A DNA stretch of 37,932 nucleotides from Bacteroidota bacterium (GCA_013359235.1 JABWCE010000009.1:72796-110727); one strand, 5' to 3'. Counted from the first letter of the stretch, positions 26,413 to 35,332 are shown. Made by a program: numbers and translations. The notes: generated from the sequence alone by a model not told the origin.

Positions 26413-27537
26413 TTATAAATTGCCTCTTTTTGCTTGTTCTATTTCTATTGATTCAAAAAGTGCTTTAAAATTGCCTTTTCCAAAAGATTTTGCTCCTTTT
26501 CTTTGAATTATTTCGTAAAATAATGTTGGACGGTCTTCTACGGGTTTGGTAAAAATTTGTAAAAGATATCCTTCGTCATCGCGGTCAACCAAAATACTTA
26601 AAGATTTTAATATTTTAATTTCTTCATCAATGTTTCCTACTCTATCCTTTAAACTGTCGTAATACGAATCGGGTATTGTTAAAAATTCAACTCCTCTGCT
26701 ACGCAATTTTGTAACTGTATCTATTATATTATTTGTAGCAACAGCAATGTGTTGTACACCTTCGCCTTCATAAAAATCAAGATATTCTTCGACCTGCGAT
26801 TTTTTTTTGCCTTCAGCCGGTTCATTTATTGGAAATTTAATGTAACCGTTGCCATTGCTCATTACTTTGCTCATAAGAGCTGAATATTCTGTAGAAATAT
26901 CTTTATCATCAAAACTTAAAATATTTTTAAAACCAAGAACATCTTCATAAAATTTAACCCAGGTATTCATTCTGTTCCAGCCTACATTACCTACACAATG
27001 GTCAACATAAAGCAAGCCTACGTCTTCGGGATTAAATTCTGATTCCATTTTTACATACCCTGGCATAAATGGTCCATTGTAATTTTTTCGTTCTACAAAA
27101 ATGTGAACTGTCTCGCCATAAGTGTGAATTCCACTCATTCTCACTTCTCCGTTTTCATCTTTAATAGTTGTAGGCTCCATAAAAACTTTAGCTCCGCGTT
27201 TTACTGTTTGCTCAAAAGCATAATATGCATCATCAACCCACAATGCAAGTGAATGTACACCATCACCATGTTTTATTAAATGTTGATTTATTGGATGATT
27301 TGAATTTAATGGAGTAGTAAGCACTAACCTTATTTTACCTTGTACTAATACATACGAAGCACGGTCTCTTACTCCGGTTTCAGGTCCTGCATAAGCTAAG
27401 TTTTTAAAACCAAATGCTGATTTGTAATAATGTGCCGCTTGTTTGGCATTGCCTACATAAAACTCAATAAAATCTGTTCCTTTTAATGGTAAAAAATCTT
27501 GCTTATTTTCTGTAATAGTTTGCGAATTGCTTTGCAT
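26413..27537 (-). CDS. hppD: 4-hydroxyphenylpyruvate dioxygenase
   Basis: This Fe(II) enzyme converts 4-hydroxyphenylpyruvate and O2 to homogentisate in tyrosine breakdown. The 374-residue protein has two vicinal-oxygen-chelate halves. The metal ligands fall at His180 (YVDHCVGN), His263 (GVQHIAVAT) and Glu342 (LFYEIIQRKG), with the C-terminal GKGNFKALFESIE helix that closes the active site. Length and motifs are complete. No homogentisate dioxygenase or maleylacetoacetate isomerase is adjacent, so the rest of the pathway must be elsewhere. A strong hairpin terminator upstream (27563-27610) separates it from the preceding T9SS gene, so it should have its own promoter in the short gap, though none is clear. 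Confidence 0.97.
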   Translation of the reverse strand: MQSNSQTITENKQDFLPLKGTDFIEFYVGNAKQAAHYYKSAFGFKNLAYAGPETGVRDRASYVLVQGKIRLVLTTPLNSNHPINQHLIKHGDGVHSLALWVDDAYYAFEQTVKRGAKVFMEPTTIKDENGEVRMSGIHTYGETVHIFVERKNYNGPFMPGYVKMESEFNPEDVGLLYVDHCVGNVGWNRMNTWVKFYEDVLGFKNILSFDDKDISTEYSALMSKVMSNGNGYIKFPINEPAEGKKKSQVEEYLDFYEGEGVQHIAVATNNIIDTVTKLRSRGVEFLTIPDSYYDSLKDRVGNIDEEIKILKSLSILVDRDDEGYLLQIFTKPVEDRPTLFYEIIQRKGAKSFGKGNFKALFESIEIEQAKRGNL

Positions 27538-27562
27538 TTTTTATTTTTATTATTAATGTAAA

Positions 27563-27610
27563 AAGGTAATAAATGAACTGAAAATTTTCTCTCAAAACAT
27601 TTATTACCTT
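27563..27610 (-). terminator. Rho-independent terminator after the T9SS gene
   Basis: AAGGTAATAAATG (27563-27575) and CATTTATTACCTT (27598-27610) form a perfect 13-base stem around a 22-base loop. On the minus strand the stem is followed by TTTTTACA, fitting an intrinsic terminator for the gene ending at 27663. The reverse direction also has flanking A/T runs. Confidence 0.75.
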
Positions 27611-27662
27611 AAAAAAACAAACAATTACAAAAATGGTTTATTTTGAATAATAATTTTATTAA

Positions 27663-28670
27663 TTATTTAATAAGTTTTGTATTGTATGTATCGTTGGTTT
27701 CTTTTCCTTTTACATTCATAATATAAATACCATTTGATAATTTAGCAGCATCTTCTTTAATTTCTTCTCCGGCATGAAGTGTGGCAGATAAAACAGTTTT
27801 GCCATTTATATCAGTAATTATGATTTCGCAATTTTCACTTCCTTTGTTTTTAATGATTAAATTCTCGCCTATAGGATTTGCAACTACTACATTTTTTAAG
27901 TTATCTTTATTAATTTCTTTGCTTGATAACGAGCTTGTTTCAATATATTCAAGTTCATTATCGCCTAAACGATATGTAACTACCGGGAAACCTCCACCTT
28001 TGGTAAGCCATATATATTGAACTTCTGTATCGGTTTCGCCAAAATCCTTAATTGGTGTATAATTTCCATTACCTATTTTGCCTTCGGCATAAAATCTGGT
28101 TGTAATATCAGATTTAATTCTAAGCGATTCATAAGTTTTTACTGGTGTTTTTACGTTTCCCCATGCATCGCAAACAGAAGTATATTTAATGCTAAAATGA
28201 ACCCTTACAGAATCTAACAACGGAAATCCCATATCATCACCGGTTGTAACAGAAGTTTCAACAACAGAATCGTTTGAAGTTGACAAATAATTGAATGGGA
28301 AAGTCATAAAAGTCAATTTGAAGTTTTCTTCAGCATCACCTGGCATAAAAAAAAGCGTAGATGATGTTTTTTTAAAATAAACATTGCTATCGCCATCTTC
28401 AACTAAAACAAAATTGGCATCAATGCCCGAGCCGTTGTCTGTGTAAGGCAAGATTATATTGTCGTGAGTAAAAACTTTTTTTACACCCGAAAAGTCCCAT
28501 GTTTTTGATGCACCCGGAGTTCCGAGTGAAATTGAAGGGGCTGTGTCTGTTGCCATTTTGTAAATGCCCTTTACTATTATGTCATCAGATGTAATTTGAA
28601 TTTGAGCATTTAGTTTAAATGTAAAAAGCGAAGTAATAACAAGTAGTAAGTAAATTTTATTATTTTTCAT
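27663..28670 (-). CDS. Secreted protein with T9SS-type C-terminal sorting domain
   Basis: The 335-residue protein has a signal peptide (MKNNKIYLLLVITSLFTFKL, NAQ). Its central region (about 25-235) fits a common Bacteroidota family with GTPGASKTWDFSGV and a late WLTKGGGFPVVTYRL; no catalytic motif is visible. The tail (about 255-335) is a diverged sorting domain: NPIGENLIIKNKGSENCEII, ITDINGKTVLSATLHAGE and LSNGIYIMNVKG, ending TKLIK, with NPIGEN in place of YPNP. Function is unknown. It is bounded by a promoter-like box upstream and a strong terminator downstream, so it is probably monocistronic. Confidence 0.87.
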   Translation of the reverse strand: MKNNKIYLLLVITSLFTFKLNAQIQITSDDIIVKGIYKMATDTAPSISLGTPGASKTWDFSGVKKVFTHDNIILPYTDNGSGIDANFVLVEDGDSNVYFKKTSSTLFFMPGDAEENFKLTFMTFPFNYLSTSNDSVVETSVTTGDDMGFPLLDSVRVHFSIKYTSVCDAWGNVKTPVKTYESLRIKSDITTRFYAEGKIGNGNYTPIKDFGETDTEVQYIWLTKGGGFPVVTYRLGDNELEYIETSSLSSKEINKDNLKNVVVANPIGENLIIKNKGSENCEIIITDINGKTVLSATLHAGEEIKEDAAKLSNGIYIMNVKGKETNDTYNTKLIK

Positions 28671-28701
28671 ATCAAATATATTTTATTTTTTATTTTTAAC
28701 A

Positions 28702-28709
28702 CAAAATTA
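28702..28709 (-). promoter_or_regulatory. Putative -7 box for the T9SS gene
   Basis: TAATTTTG on the minus strand matches TAnnTTTG, about 30 bases before the ATG at 28670. A TTTG lies 18 bases upstream of the box start, closer than the usual spacing, so the call is tentative. Confidence 0.35.
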
Positions 28710-28742
28710 TTGTTTGTCCACTACAAATATTATGATTTTTTT

Positions 28743-31214
28743 TCATTCATACCAATATATTCTTTTCACTCTGGGCGAAATTGATGTAAGTATTTCGTAA
28801 GGTATTGTTTCTGTACTTTTTGCCATTTCACATATTGAGTTTTGCTTTCCGAATATTATCACTTCATCGCCTTCTTTGCATTTTGCGTTAGAAATATCTG
28901 CCATAAACATATCCATACAAATATTACCAACTATGGGTACAAACTTACCATTTATTATTACTTCCCAGTTTCCATTACTTAGTTTACGGTTTAAGCCATC
29001 GGCATATCCCATTGCTATTATTGCTATTTTTCGCTCTTTTTTGCTTTTAGAATGAAGTCCGTAACTAATACCTTCACCTTCTTTTATAATTTTTATTTGC
29101 GAAATATAAGATTTTAATGTTCCTGTTTCGCTTAGTTTAAATGGGTTTTTGTTGTGTGGGTCTATTCCGTAAAGTGCAATTCCGGCTCTTACCATATCAA
29201 AACTTGCCTGTTTGTAATGAAAAATTCCAGAGCTGTTAAGTATGTGTAATAAGGGTTTGGCTGATAAATTTTTGCTTATATTTTTTGCGGTTTTTTCAAA
29301 CACTTTTATTTGGTTCAATGTAAAATTTTTTAATCGGCTTTCGTCACTACCTGCCAAATGGCTAAAAATACTTTTTACTTCTAAAAACTTATTTTCGTTA
29401 AGTATTTTTATAAGTTTATCTGCTTCATCTGGCATAAAACCAAGCCTGTGCATACCTGTATCAATTTCTATATGTACTGATGCTTTTTCAATTCCCCTGA
29501 ATTTATAATTTTCAAATGTTTTTATTAATGAGTTTAAAATTTGGAAGCTGTAAATTTCGGGTTCAAGTTTATTAATCAGCATTTTTTCAAGTTTTTTTTC
29601 ATCGGGGTTCATAACCATTATAGGTATGTGAATACCGCGTTCACGCAGTTGTATGCCTTCGTCAATATAAGCAACACATAGGTAATCTGCTCCGCAATCT
29701 TGTAAGAGTTTGGCTACTTCATAGCTCCCCGTTCCATAAGAATAAGCTTTTACCATTCCCATTATTTTTGTTTTTGGAGGTATGGTAGATTTTATAGCTT
29801 TGTAATTGCTCTCTATTGCCGAAAGATTTATTTCAAAAACGGTTTGATGTGTTTGCTTTTCGAGCAATTTAACAATTCGTTCGAGCATATAATTACGAGC
29901 ACCTTTTATTAGAATATTTTCATTTACGAACGATTTTAAATCAAAATCGGCAATAAATTCTTCGGTGCTTAAATAAAATTTTTTGTTTTTAAGTTTTATA
30001 GATTCTGCATTATTGCTGATGGTTTTGCCTATGCCAATAAATTTTGAAATATGTTTAGATTTTAAAATTTTATTTACTGTGTTATAAAGTTCTTTCTCTC
30101 CTTTTTCGGTTTGTAATATATCTGTAAGTACTACTGTATTAGATTTTAAATTGCCTTGTTTAACTAAAAAATCTGCTGAAATTTCAAGTGAATTTATATC
30201 TGAATTATATGTGTCGTTTATAAGCAAATTGTTGTTTATGCCTTCTATTTTTTGAAGCCTCATTTCAACTGAATGTAGCTCGGCAATTTTTTTAATTAGA
30301 ATTTTAGAATCAAAGCCAAGATAAAATGCTGTAAGCATACAAATTGCAGCATTTTCAAACGAAGCCTCATCTGTAAAAGGAATTGAATAAATAAAACTTT
30401 TTCCTTTGTATTTTGCTTTGTGTTTATTGTTAAGTTTTTTTTCAATATACAAATCAGCGGTTTTGTCTTTTTTACTCCAGGTTAAAATTTTTAGTTTTTT
30501 GTTTTTAGTAAATTCGCTTAAAACATCGTTGAATACAGCATTATCTTTACTACAAATCAAAATTTCGGACTCATTGAAAAGTTGCAATTTTTCTAATGCT
30601 TTTTCTTTTATTGATTTAAAATTTTCGGAATGTGCATCGCCCAAATTAGTAAAAATTCCTATATGAGGTTTTATTATTTTTTCGAGAAGTTGCATTTCGC
30701 CAGGTTTAGAAATTCCGGCTTCAAAAATTGCAAGATTATTTGTATCGCTCATTTGCCAAACTGATAGCGGCACTCCAACCTGCGAATTGTAGCTTTTGGG
30801 GCTTCGCACTATATTGAATTTTTCATGCAAAATTTGATAAAGCCATTCCTTTACTATTGTTTTTCCATTACTGCCAGCTATACCTATCACTTTGTAATTA
30901 AAGGTACTGCGATGATGTGAACAAAGTATTTGAAGGGCTTTTACGGTGTTTTTTACTTTTATAAAATTTAACCCTTTTTCTTTTAAATTTTCAGGTATTT
31001 GGGTTACAACAAAATTGTGGATGCCGTTTTCTGATAATTTCTTTATATAATTATGACCATCATTTAATGTTCCTTTTATTGCAAAAAACAAAATACTATC
31101 AGTTTCGGTTATTCGCCTACTATCAATGCTTATGTGTTTTACAATATCATTTTTGTTTGATAAAAATGCTTCTCCTTTTAATATTTTACATATTTCAGAA
31201 ATTTGATATTGCAT
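28743..31214 (-). CDS. murF-alr: Bifunctional MurF (UDP-MurNAc-tripeptide:D-Ala-D-Ala ligase) / alanine racemase
   Basis: This 823-residue fusion joins two steps of peptidoglycan precursor synthesis. The MurF half (about 1-450) has the ATP loop GIAGSNGKT (111-119), NLGDAHSENF and the substrate-binding NDTYNSD (333-339). The racemase half (about 458-823) has the PLP lysine at 489 (MGMVKAYSYG), HIEIDTGMHRLGF and the active-site tyrosine region ISYGLHSKS, followed by MGYADGLNRKL. The fusion is characteristic of Bacteroidota. I take the ATG at 31214 (MQYQISEICK); a GTG two codons upstream is possible. The gene supplies D-alanine and couples it to the muropeptide. A TAATTTTG box directly abuts the start (31220-31227). 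Confidence 0.96.
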   Translation of the reverse strand: MQYQISEICKILKGEAFLSNKNDIVKHISIDSRRITETDSILFFAIKGTLNDGHNYIKKLSENGIHNFVVTQIPENLKEKGLNFIKVKNTVKALQILCSHHRSTFNYKVIGIAGSNGKTIVKEWLYQILHEKFNIVRSPKSYNSQVGVPLSVWQMSDTNNLAIFEAGISKPGEMQLLEKIIKPHIGIFTNLGDAHSENFKSIKEKALEKLQLFNESEILICSKDNAVFNDVLSEFTKNKKLKILTWSKKDKTADLYIEKKLNNKHKAKYKGKSFIYSIPFTDEASFENAAICMLTAFYLGFDSKILIKKIAELHSVEMRLQKIEGINNNLLINDTYNSDINSLEISADFLVKQGNLKSNTVVLTDILQTEKGEKELYNTVNKILKSKHISKFIGIGKTISNNAESIKLKNKKFYLSTEEFIADFDLKSFVNENILIKGARNYMLERIVKLLEKQTHQTVFEINLSAIESNYKAIKSTIPPKTKIMGMVKAYSYGTGSYEVAKLLQDCGADYLCVAYIDEGIQLRERGIHIPIMVMNPDEKKLEKMLINKLEPEIYSFQILNSLIKTFENYKFRGIEKASVHIEIDTGMHRLGFMPDEADKLIKILNENKFLEVKSIFSHLAGSDESRLKNFTLNQIKVFEKTAKNISKNLSAKPLLHILNSSGIFHYKQASFDMVRAGIALYGIDPHNKNPFKLSETGTLKSYISQIKIIKEGEGISYGLHSKSKKERKIAIIAMGYADGLNRKLSNGNWEVIINGKFVPIVGNICMDMFMADISNAKCKEGDEVIIFGKQNSICEMAKSTETIPYEILTSISPRVKRIYWYE

Positions 31215-31219
31215 CAGCA

Positions 31220-31227
31220 CAAAATTA
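31220..31227 (-). promoter_or_regulatory. Possible -7 box abutting the murF-alr start
   Basis: TAATTTTG on the minus strand, with ATTG about 21 bases upstream, resembles a Bacteroidota promoter. It would place the transcript start at or next to the ATG at 31214, implying a leaderless or nearly leaderless mRNA. Chance occurrence is a real possibility. Confidence 0.25.
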
Positions 31228-31293
31228 ATTTTTTTATTCTTTTCAATATTTTCTTATGCCGAATTATGATAAATAAAACATATAAATTTTTTT

Positions 31294-32313
31294 TTAATGA
31301 ACTTTTGAATTTACTATTAATGCAACATTTGCAGCTATTGCATTTCTACCTTTATAATTGTAATGCTCGGTTGTCCAGTTTTGGTCGGTGTAATCTTTAC
31401 CTTCAACTTTTTCAAGATTATCAATAGTGGTTACATACATGTTGTTATATTTTTTCATTAAATAATCTCTGTTATACCTCATGAGTTCAACAAGGGTGTG
31501 TCCGGCAAGACTATCGGCATATTGAGTATTTTCGGCTAAAAGATTAAAAAATAGTTTTATTTTTTTGTTTTTACAATGGTTTACAATGTTGTCAAGGTCA
31601 TTTATTCTTACATTTCTTTCGTTCAATACAAACCCGTAAGCTTTTACATAATGGTCGGCAAGAGTACGTTTTTCCATGTTTTCAGTGCCATCGGGCAAAC
31701 GAAATTTTTCGGCTTCACACCATTGTTTTACAGTAAGGTAATTAAAATCTATACCTTTTACTTCAAGTTTATCATTTGCCCATTGTTTCCATAGGTTATA
31801 ATCTCTTTCGTATTCTGTCTGGTTGTCGTAATTGTTTAGTGCAGCCCACAAATGAATTATTAATGGAGGAAGATTTCTATAATACAAAGCTTGTTTTTGC
31901 AGGGCACTTTCAAGCCCCGAATGCACACAGGGCGGACCTAATGTTCTTAAATTTAGGGTAACAATTATTGATTTAACCTTGTTTTTGTTACTTATTCTTT
32001 TAATTAATGGTAAATATATTCCGGCATGATATGCCTCGTGGGTAATATCTCCCAAAATTTTTCCATCTAATTTTTCGGCAATCAATCCGCTGATACTTGT
32101 TTTAATGGTGTCGGTTAAGGGGTTATAGCTAATATTGCTCGATTCGCCAAAATATAAAATATCGCATGAATCTGCTATTCTTTGAAGTTTTAACAAATCA
32201 GGAGCTTCGTTTTTAAGTTCTTTTCTCCAGAAAGTGAAAGTGTAAAAATAATTTAAAGCTACTGCAAAAACTGCTATTGTTGTAATTTTTATAATTATAT
32301 TATTTGCTTTCAT
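31294..32313 (-). CDS. SGNH/DltD-like membrane-anchored protein, partner of the MBOAT gene
   Basis: The 339-residue protein has one N-terminal membrane anchor (about 5-27, NIIIKITTIAVFAVALNYFY). The outward domain opens with DILYFGESSNISYNP, resembling the nucleophile block of SGNH-fold esterases and transferases. A C-terminal DQNWTTEHYNYKGRNAIA could supply the catalytic histidine. The family is not one I can name precisely. It starts 6 bases after the MBOAT stop, and such a pair is the usual arrangement in AlgI/DltB-type systems that acylate cell-surface polymers: MBOAT moves the acyl group across the membrane and the SGNH-like protein places it on the target. Acceptor polymer unknown. Confidence 0.75.
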   Translation of the reverse strand: MKANNIIIKITTIAVFAVALNYFYTFTFWRKELKNEAPDLLKLQRIADSCDILYFGESSNISYNPLTDTIKTSISGLIAEKLDGKILGDITHEAYHAGIYLPLIKRISNKNKVKSIIVTLNLRTLGPPCVHSGLESALQKQALYYRNLPPLIIHLWAALNNYDNQTEYERDYNLWKQWANDKLEVKGIDFNYLTVKQWCEAEKFRLPDGTENMEKRTLADHYVKAYGFVLNERNVRINDLDNIVNHCKNKKIKLFFNLLAENTQYADSLAGHTLVELMRYNRDYLMKKYNNMYVTTIDNLEKVEGKDYTDQNWTTEHYNYKGRNAIAANVALIVNSKVH

Positions 32314-32319
32314 TTCTTA

Positions 32320-33741
32320 TTAAAATTGAAAATATACAAAGGGGTGTTTTACTGTAGCGCTGAACATTAAAATACATGCTAAAAGCAGAAAATATATACT
32401 CCATCTGAAAATTTTGCTTTTTGTTACGAGGAAATTATCAATTCTGTTATTTAAAAGCATTGCGTCAAATACTACAAATACTGCTAATACAATCCAAATT
32501 TTAAAATCAATTTGCAAATTGCCTGATGTGGTAGAATTAAAAACCATATAAATAATATCATTGGCATCTGTAATAGTTTCAGCTCTGAAAAATACCCACG
32601 CAAGAGATACAATAGCAAAGGTTTTGATACCGCCGGCTATACGCAAAATCTTATGTTTTGATTCAGATAAATTAATATAAGGTTTTGTAAAATGTTCGGC
32701 AAGGTATGCAAAAGCATGTATAGCTCCCCAAATTATAAATGTATAATTTGCACCATGCCAAAATCCACTAATTAAAAAAACCAGTAAAATATTAAATATC
32801 CAGCGAGGTATTGAAACCTTGTTGCCACCCAGTGGAATATAAAGATAATCTTTGAACCATGTAGTAAGCGAAATATGCCATCGTTTCCAAAAATTGCTAA
32901 TAGAAGTAGAAAGATATGGAGTGCGGAAATTATCCATAAGTTCAATCCCCATACAAATTGACGATCCAAGTGCAATAAGTGTGTAACCTGCAAAATCAGT
33001 ATAAATCTGCAAACCGAAAAATATAATACCTGTCAATATTGAAATGCCGTTGTAATTTTTGTAGTTTTCAAAAATCAAATTGGTATAAGTACCACAATTG
33101 TCGGCAATGCACATTTTCAGAAAAAAGCCCATAAGCAAAAGCCTGAAACCTTTTGAAAAATTAGCATAAACGGGTTTATGATTAGCAAAAAGTTGTGAAG
33201 ATAAATGCTTGTATCTTTCTATCGGACCGGCTACAAGTTGAGGAAAATATGCAACAAATGTAGCATAACGTGCAAAATTTGTCTGAGGCTCTATCTTTTT
33301 GAAATACACATCAAATGTATAGCTCAATGACTGAAAAGTGTAAAATGAGATGCCGATAGGTATTGAAAAATATATTGCATCCATAATCATACCTTTTACT
33401 GGTTCGGTTGCTTTTTTTATATTTACCAGCATTGGGTCTGCATCGGGCAAAAACATTGAAAGGTATTTAAAAATAAACAGAAGCGAGATATTAAAAACAA
33501 GACTAATTGCTAAATATGTACGTTTTTCAAATACACCTTTGGCATTGTAAATTTTTAATGCAAATAAATAATCAACAAAGGTTGACAAAAACAGAAGAAT
33601 CAAAAACTGCGGATGTAAATATCCATAAAATATATATCCTGTAAACAATAGAAAAATCCAGCGTGTTTTGTAGGGTAACAAATAATAAATAAGTATTACC
33701 AGAGGTAAAAAAACAAAAAAGGGAAGTGAGTTAAAAAGCAA
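32320..33741 (-). CDS. MBOAT-family membrane O-acyltransferase, AlgI-like
   Basis: The 473-residue protein has about ten or more hydrophobic segments and the AlgI/DltB signature regions: a start MLFNSLPFFVFLPLVILIYY, FSIPIGISFYTFQSLSYTFD, NFWKRWHISLTTWFKDYLYI and the catalytic-histidine segment SGFWHGANYTFIIWGAIH. The family transfers acetyl or similar groups to exported polysaccharides or teichoic-acid-like polymers. Translation must begin at a TTG, since an in-frame TAA lies three codons upstream and no ATG intervenes. It is followed 6 bases later by the SGNH-like partner gene. No alginate genes are present, so the acceptor is unknown. Confidence 0.94.
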   Translation of the reverse strand: MLFNSLPFFVFLPLVILIYYLLPYKTRWIFLLFTGYIFYGYLHPQFLILLFLSTFVDYLFALKIYNAKGVFEKRTYLAISLVFNISLLFIFKYLSMFLPDADPMLVNIKKATEPVKGMIMDAIYFSIPIGISFYTFQSLSYTFDVYFKKIEPQTNFARYATFVAYFPQLVAGPIERYKHLSSQLFANHKPVYANFSKGFRLLLMGFFLKMCIADNCGTYTNLIFENYKNYNGISILTGIIFFGLQIYTDFAGYTLIALGSSICMGIELMDNFRTPYLSTSISNFWKRWHISLTTWFKDYLYIPLGGNKVSIPRWIFNILLVFLISGFWHGANYTFIIWGAIHAFAYLAEHFTKPYINLSESKHKILRIAGGIKTFAIVSLAWVFFRAETITDANDIIYMVFNSTTSGNLQIDFKIWIVLAVFVVFDAMLLNNRIDNFLVTKSKIFRWSIYFLLLACILMFSATVKHPFVYFQF

Positions 33742-33784
33742 TTGTTTTACTTAATATTAATGGCTGCAAATAAATGAAAAATGA

Positions 33785-33799
33785 CTTTAAAACTTAAAG
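33785..33799 (-). terminator. Weak hairpin after the symporter gene
   Basis: On the minus strand CTTTAA-GTT-TTAAAG is a perfect six-base stem with a three-base loop, followed by TCATTTTTC. It lies between the symporter stop (33828) and the MBOAT start (33741). The A/T-only core makes it weak. Confidence 0.25.
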
Positions 33800-33827
33800 G
33801 TTTTATATTTTAAAAATTAATAAATAC

Positions 33828-35222
33828 TCAAAATTCTTTAACTTCAAGTATTTTTTCATTGTCCATTTTAGGCTTGTATTCACCTTCCCATTTAGCAATT
33901 ACAATTGTAGCAAGGCAATTGCCTATAACATTTACAGCAGTACGACCCATATCCATTATTACATCTACAGCCATAATCAAATATACGGGCCACAACGGCA
34001 AGTTAAACTGGCTTACAGTAGCAGCAAGTATAACCATACTTGCCCTTGCCACACCTGCCACACCTTTGCTTGTGAGCATTAGTGTAAGGCATATAATCAA
34101 TTGCTGGCTAATGCTTAATTCAATACCAGCTACTTGTGCAACAAATATACTCGCAAGAGAAAGGTAAAGTGTTGTTCCATCGAGGTTAAAACTATAACCG
34201 GTTGGTAAAACAAAACCGACAATTTTAGGCGGAACTCCTATTCTTTCCATTTCTTCCATTGCTCTTGGCAAAGCCGACTCTGAACTTGCAGTAGCAAAAG
34301 CAATACTCACAGGTTCTGATATTGCATTTACAAATTTTTTCAAAGGTACTTTTACTATTAATGCGATAGGGAAAAGAACAAATAAAATAAAAATTATTAA
34401 ACCTATATAAAGTGCCCCTACAAGTTTAGCAAGTGGCAAAAACATTTCCAACCCCATATTGCTCACTGTATAAGCAATTGCTCCTCCAACAGCAAATGGT
34501 GCAAACAGCATTACAATATTGGTAAATTTAAACATTATTTCGCTAAGACTTTCGCAAAAAGCTATCATTGGTTTTTTCTTTGATTCGCTTACCATTGCCA
34601 GCCCTATACCAAATAAAATACTAAAAACTACCACTTGCAAAATCAAGCCTTCTGATATTGATTTTGCAAAGTTTTCGGGAAAGATATCAATAATGTGTTC
34701 TTGCCATGTTTTGGGGCTTGCCGGGATAGCTTTTTCTTCAATTATATCAGGTTTTGCTATGCCTTTGCCCGGATTAACAAAGTTTACAACTAATAAACCT
34801 ATAAATAATGCAAGCGTTGTAACAATTTCAAAATAAAAAATTGATTTTAAACCCATCCGTCCAATTTGCTTCAAATCGGAATGACCGGCAATGCCTACTA
34901 CTAATGTGCCAAAAAGCAATGGTGCTATAATTGCTTTTATACATCTTAAAAATATGCTTCCCAACATTTTTCCATTTGCAGCTACCTGTGGAAAATATGT
35001 ACCTATCTCGGCACCAATAAACATACTTGTAAAAATCCAGATTGTGAGATTTTTTCTTTTTGAGGCATAAAAAATGAGCATTGTTTCGCCTGTCCATCTC
35101 AATACTTCTGCCCATACTCCAAGCTCAAACAAGTTTAATACTTCGGCTGCATACCAAAATAGCAGGTATAAACTGATAATAGAAACTGAAATGTGAAACA
35201 AATATTTTTTTATAAATTTCAT
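33828..35222 (-). CDS. Dicarboxylate/amino acid:cation symporter (DAACS family)
   Basis: The 464-residue inner-membrane transporter has the GltP/DctA-type core. This includes FLRCIKAIIAPLLFGTLVVG, the re-entrant hairpin region ATASSESALPRAMEEMERIG and the substrate-site segment GFVLPTGYSFNLDGTTLYLS, then LTSKGVAGVARASMVILAAT and MAVDVIMDMGRTAVNVIGN. These motifs indicate Na+- or H+-coupled uptake of C4-dicarboxylates or acidic amino acids. An extra N-terminal region of about 55 residues with an added hydrophobic helix (ISVSIISLYLLFWYAAEVL) precedes the usual start of the fold. Some Bacteroidota relatives share this extension (from memory). The substrate cannot be fixed from sequence alone. 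Confidence 0.94.
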   Translation of the reverse strand: MKFIKKYLFHISVSIISLYLLFWYAAEVLNLFELGVWAEVLRWTGETMLIFYASKRKNLTIWIFTSMFIGAEIGTYFPQVAANGKMLGSIFLRCIKAIIAPLLFGTLVVGIAGHSDLKQIGRMGLKSIFYFEIVTTLALFIGLLVVNFVNPGKGIAKPDIIEEKAIPASPKTWQEHIIDIFPENFAKSISEGLILQVVVFSILFGIGLAMVSESKKKPMIAFCESLSEIMFKFTNIVMLFAPFAVGGAIAYTVSNMGLEMFLPLAKLVGALYIGLIIFILFVLFPIALIVKVPLKKFVNAISEPVSIAFATASSESALPRAMEEMERIGVPPKIVGFVLPTGYSFNLDGTTLYLSLASIFVAQVAGIELSISQQLIICLTLMLTSKGVAGVARASMVILAATVSQFNLPLWPVYLIMAVDVIMDMGRTAVNVIGNCLATIVIAKWEGEYKPKMDNEKILEVKEF

Positions 35223-35332
35223 AAACTATCTTTCGGCAAATAAAAGCTAAAGTTTTAATTTAAGAATATTCACAATTATTTTTTTTAACCATTTGAAATT
35301 TATAACCTGTTTAATAAAAATTGATATTAATA

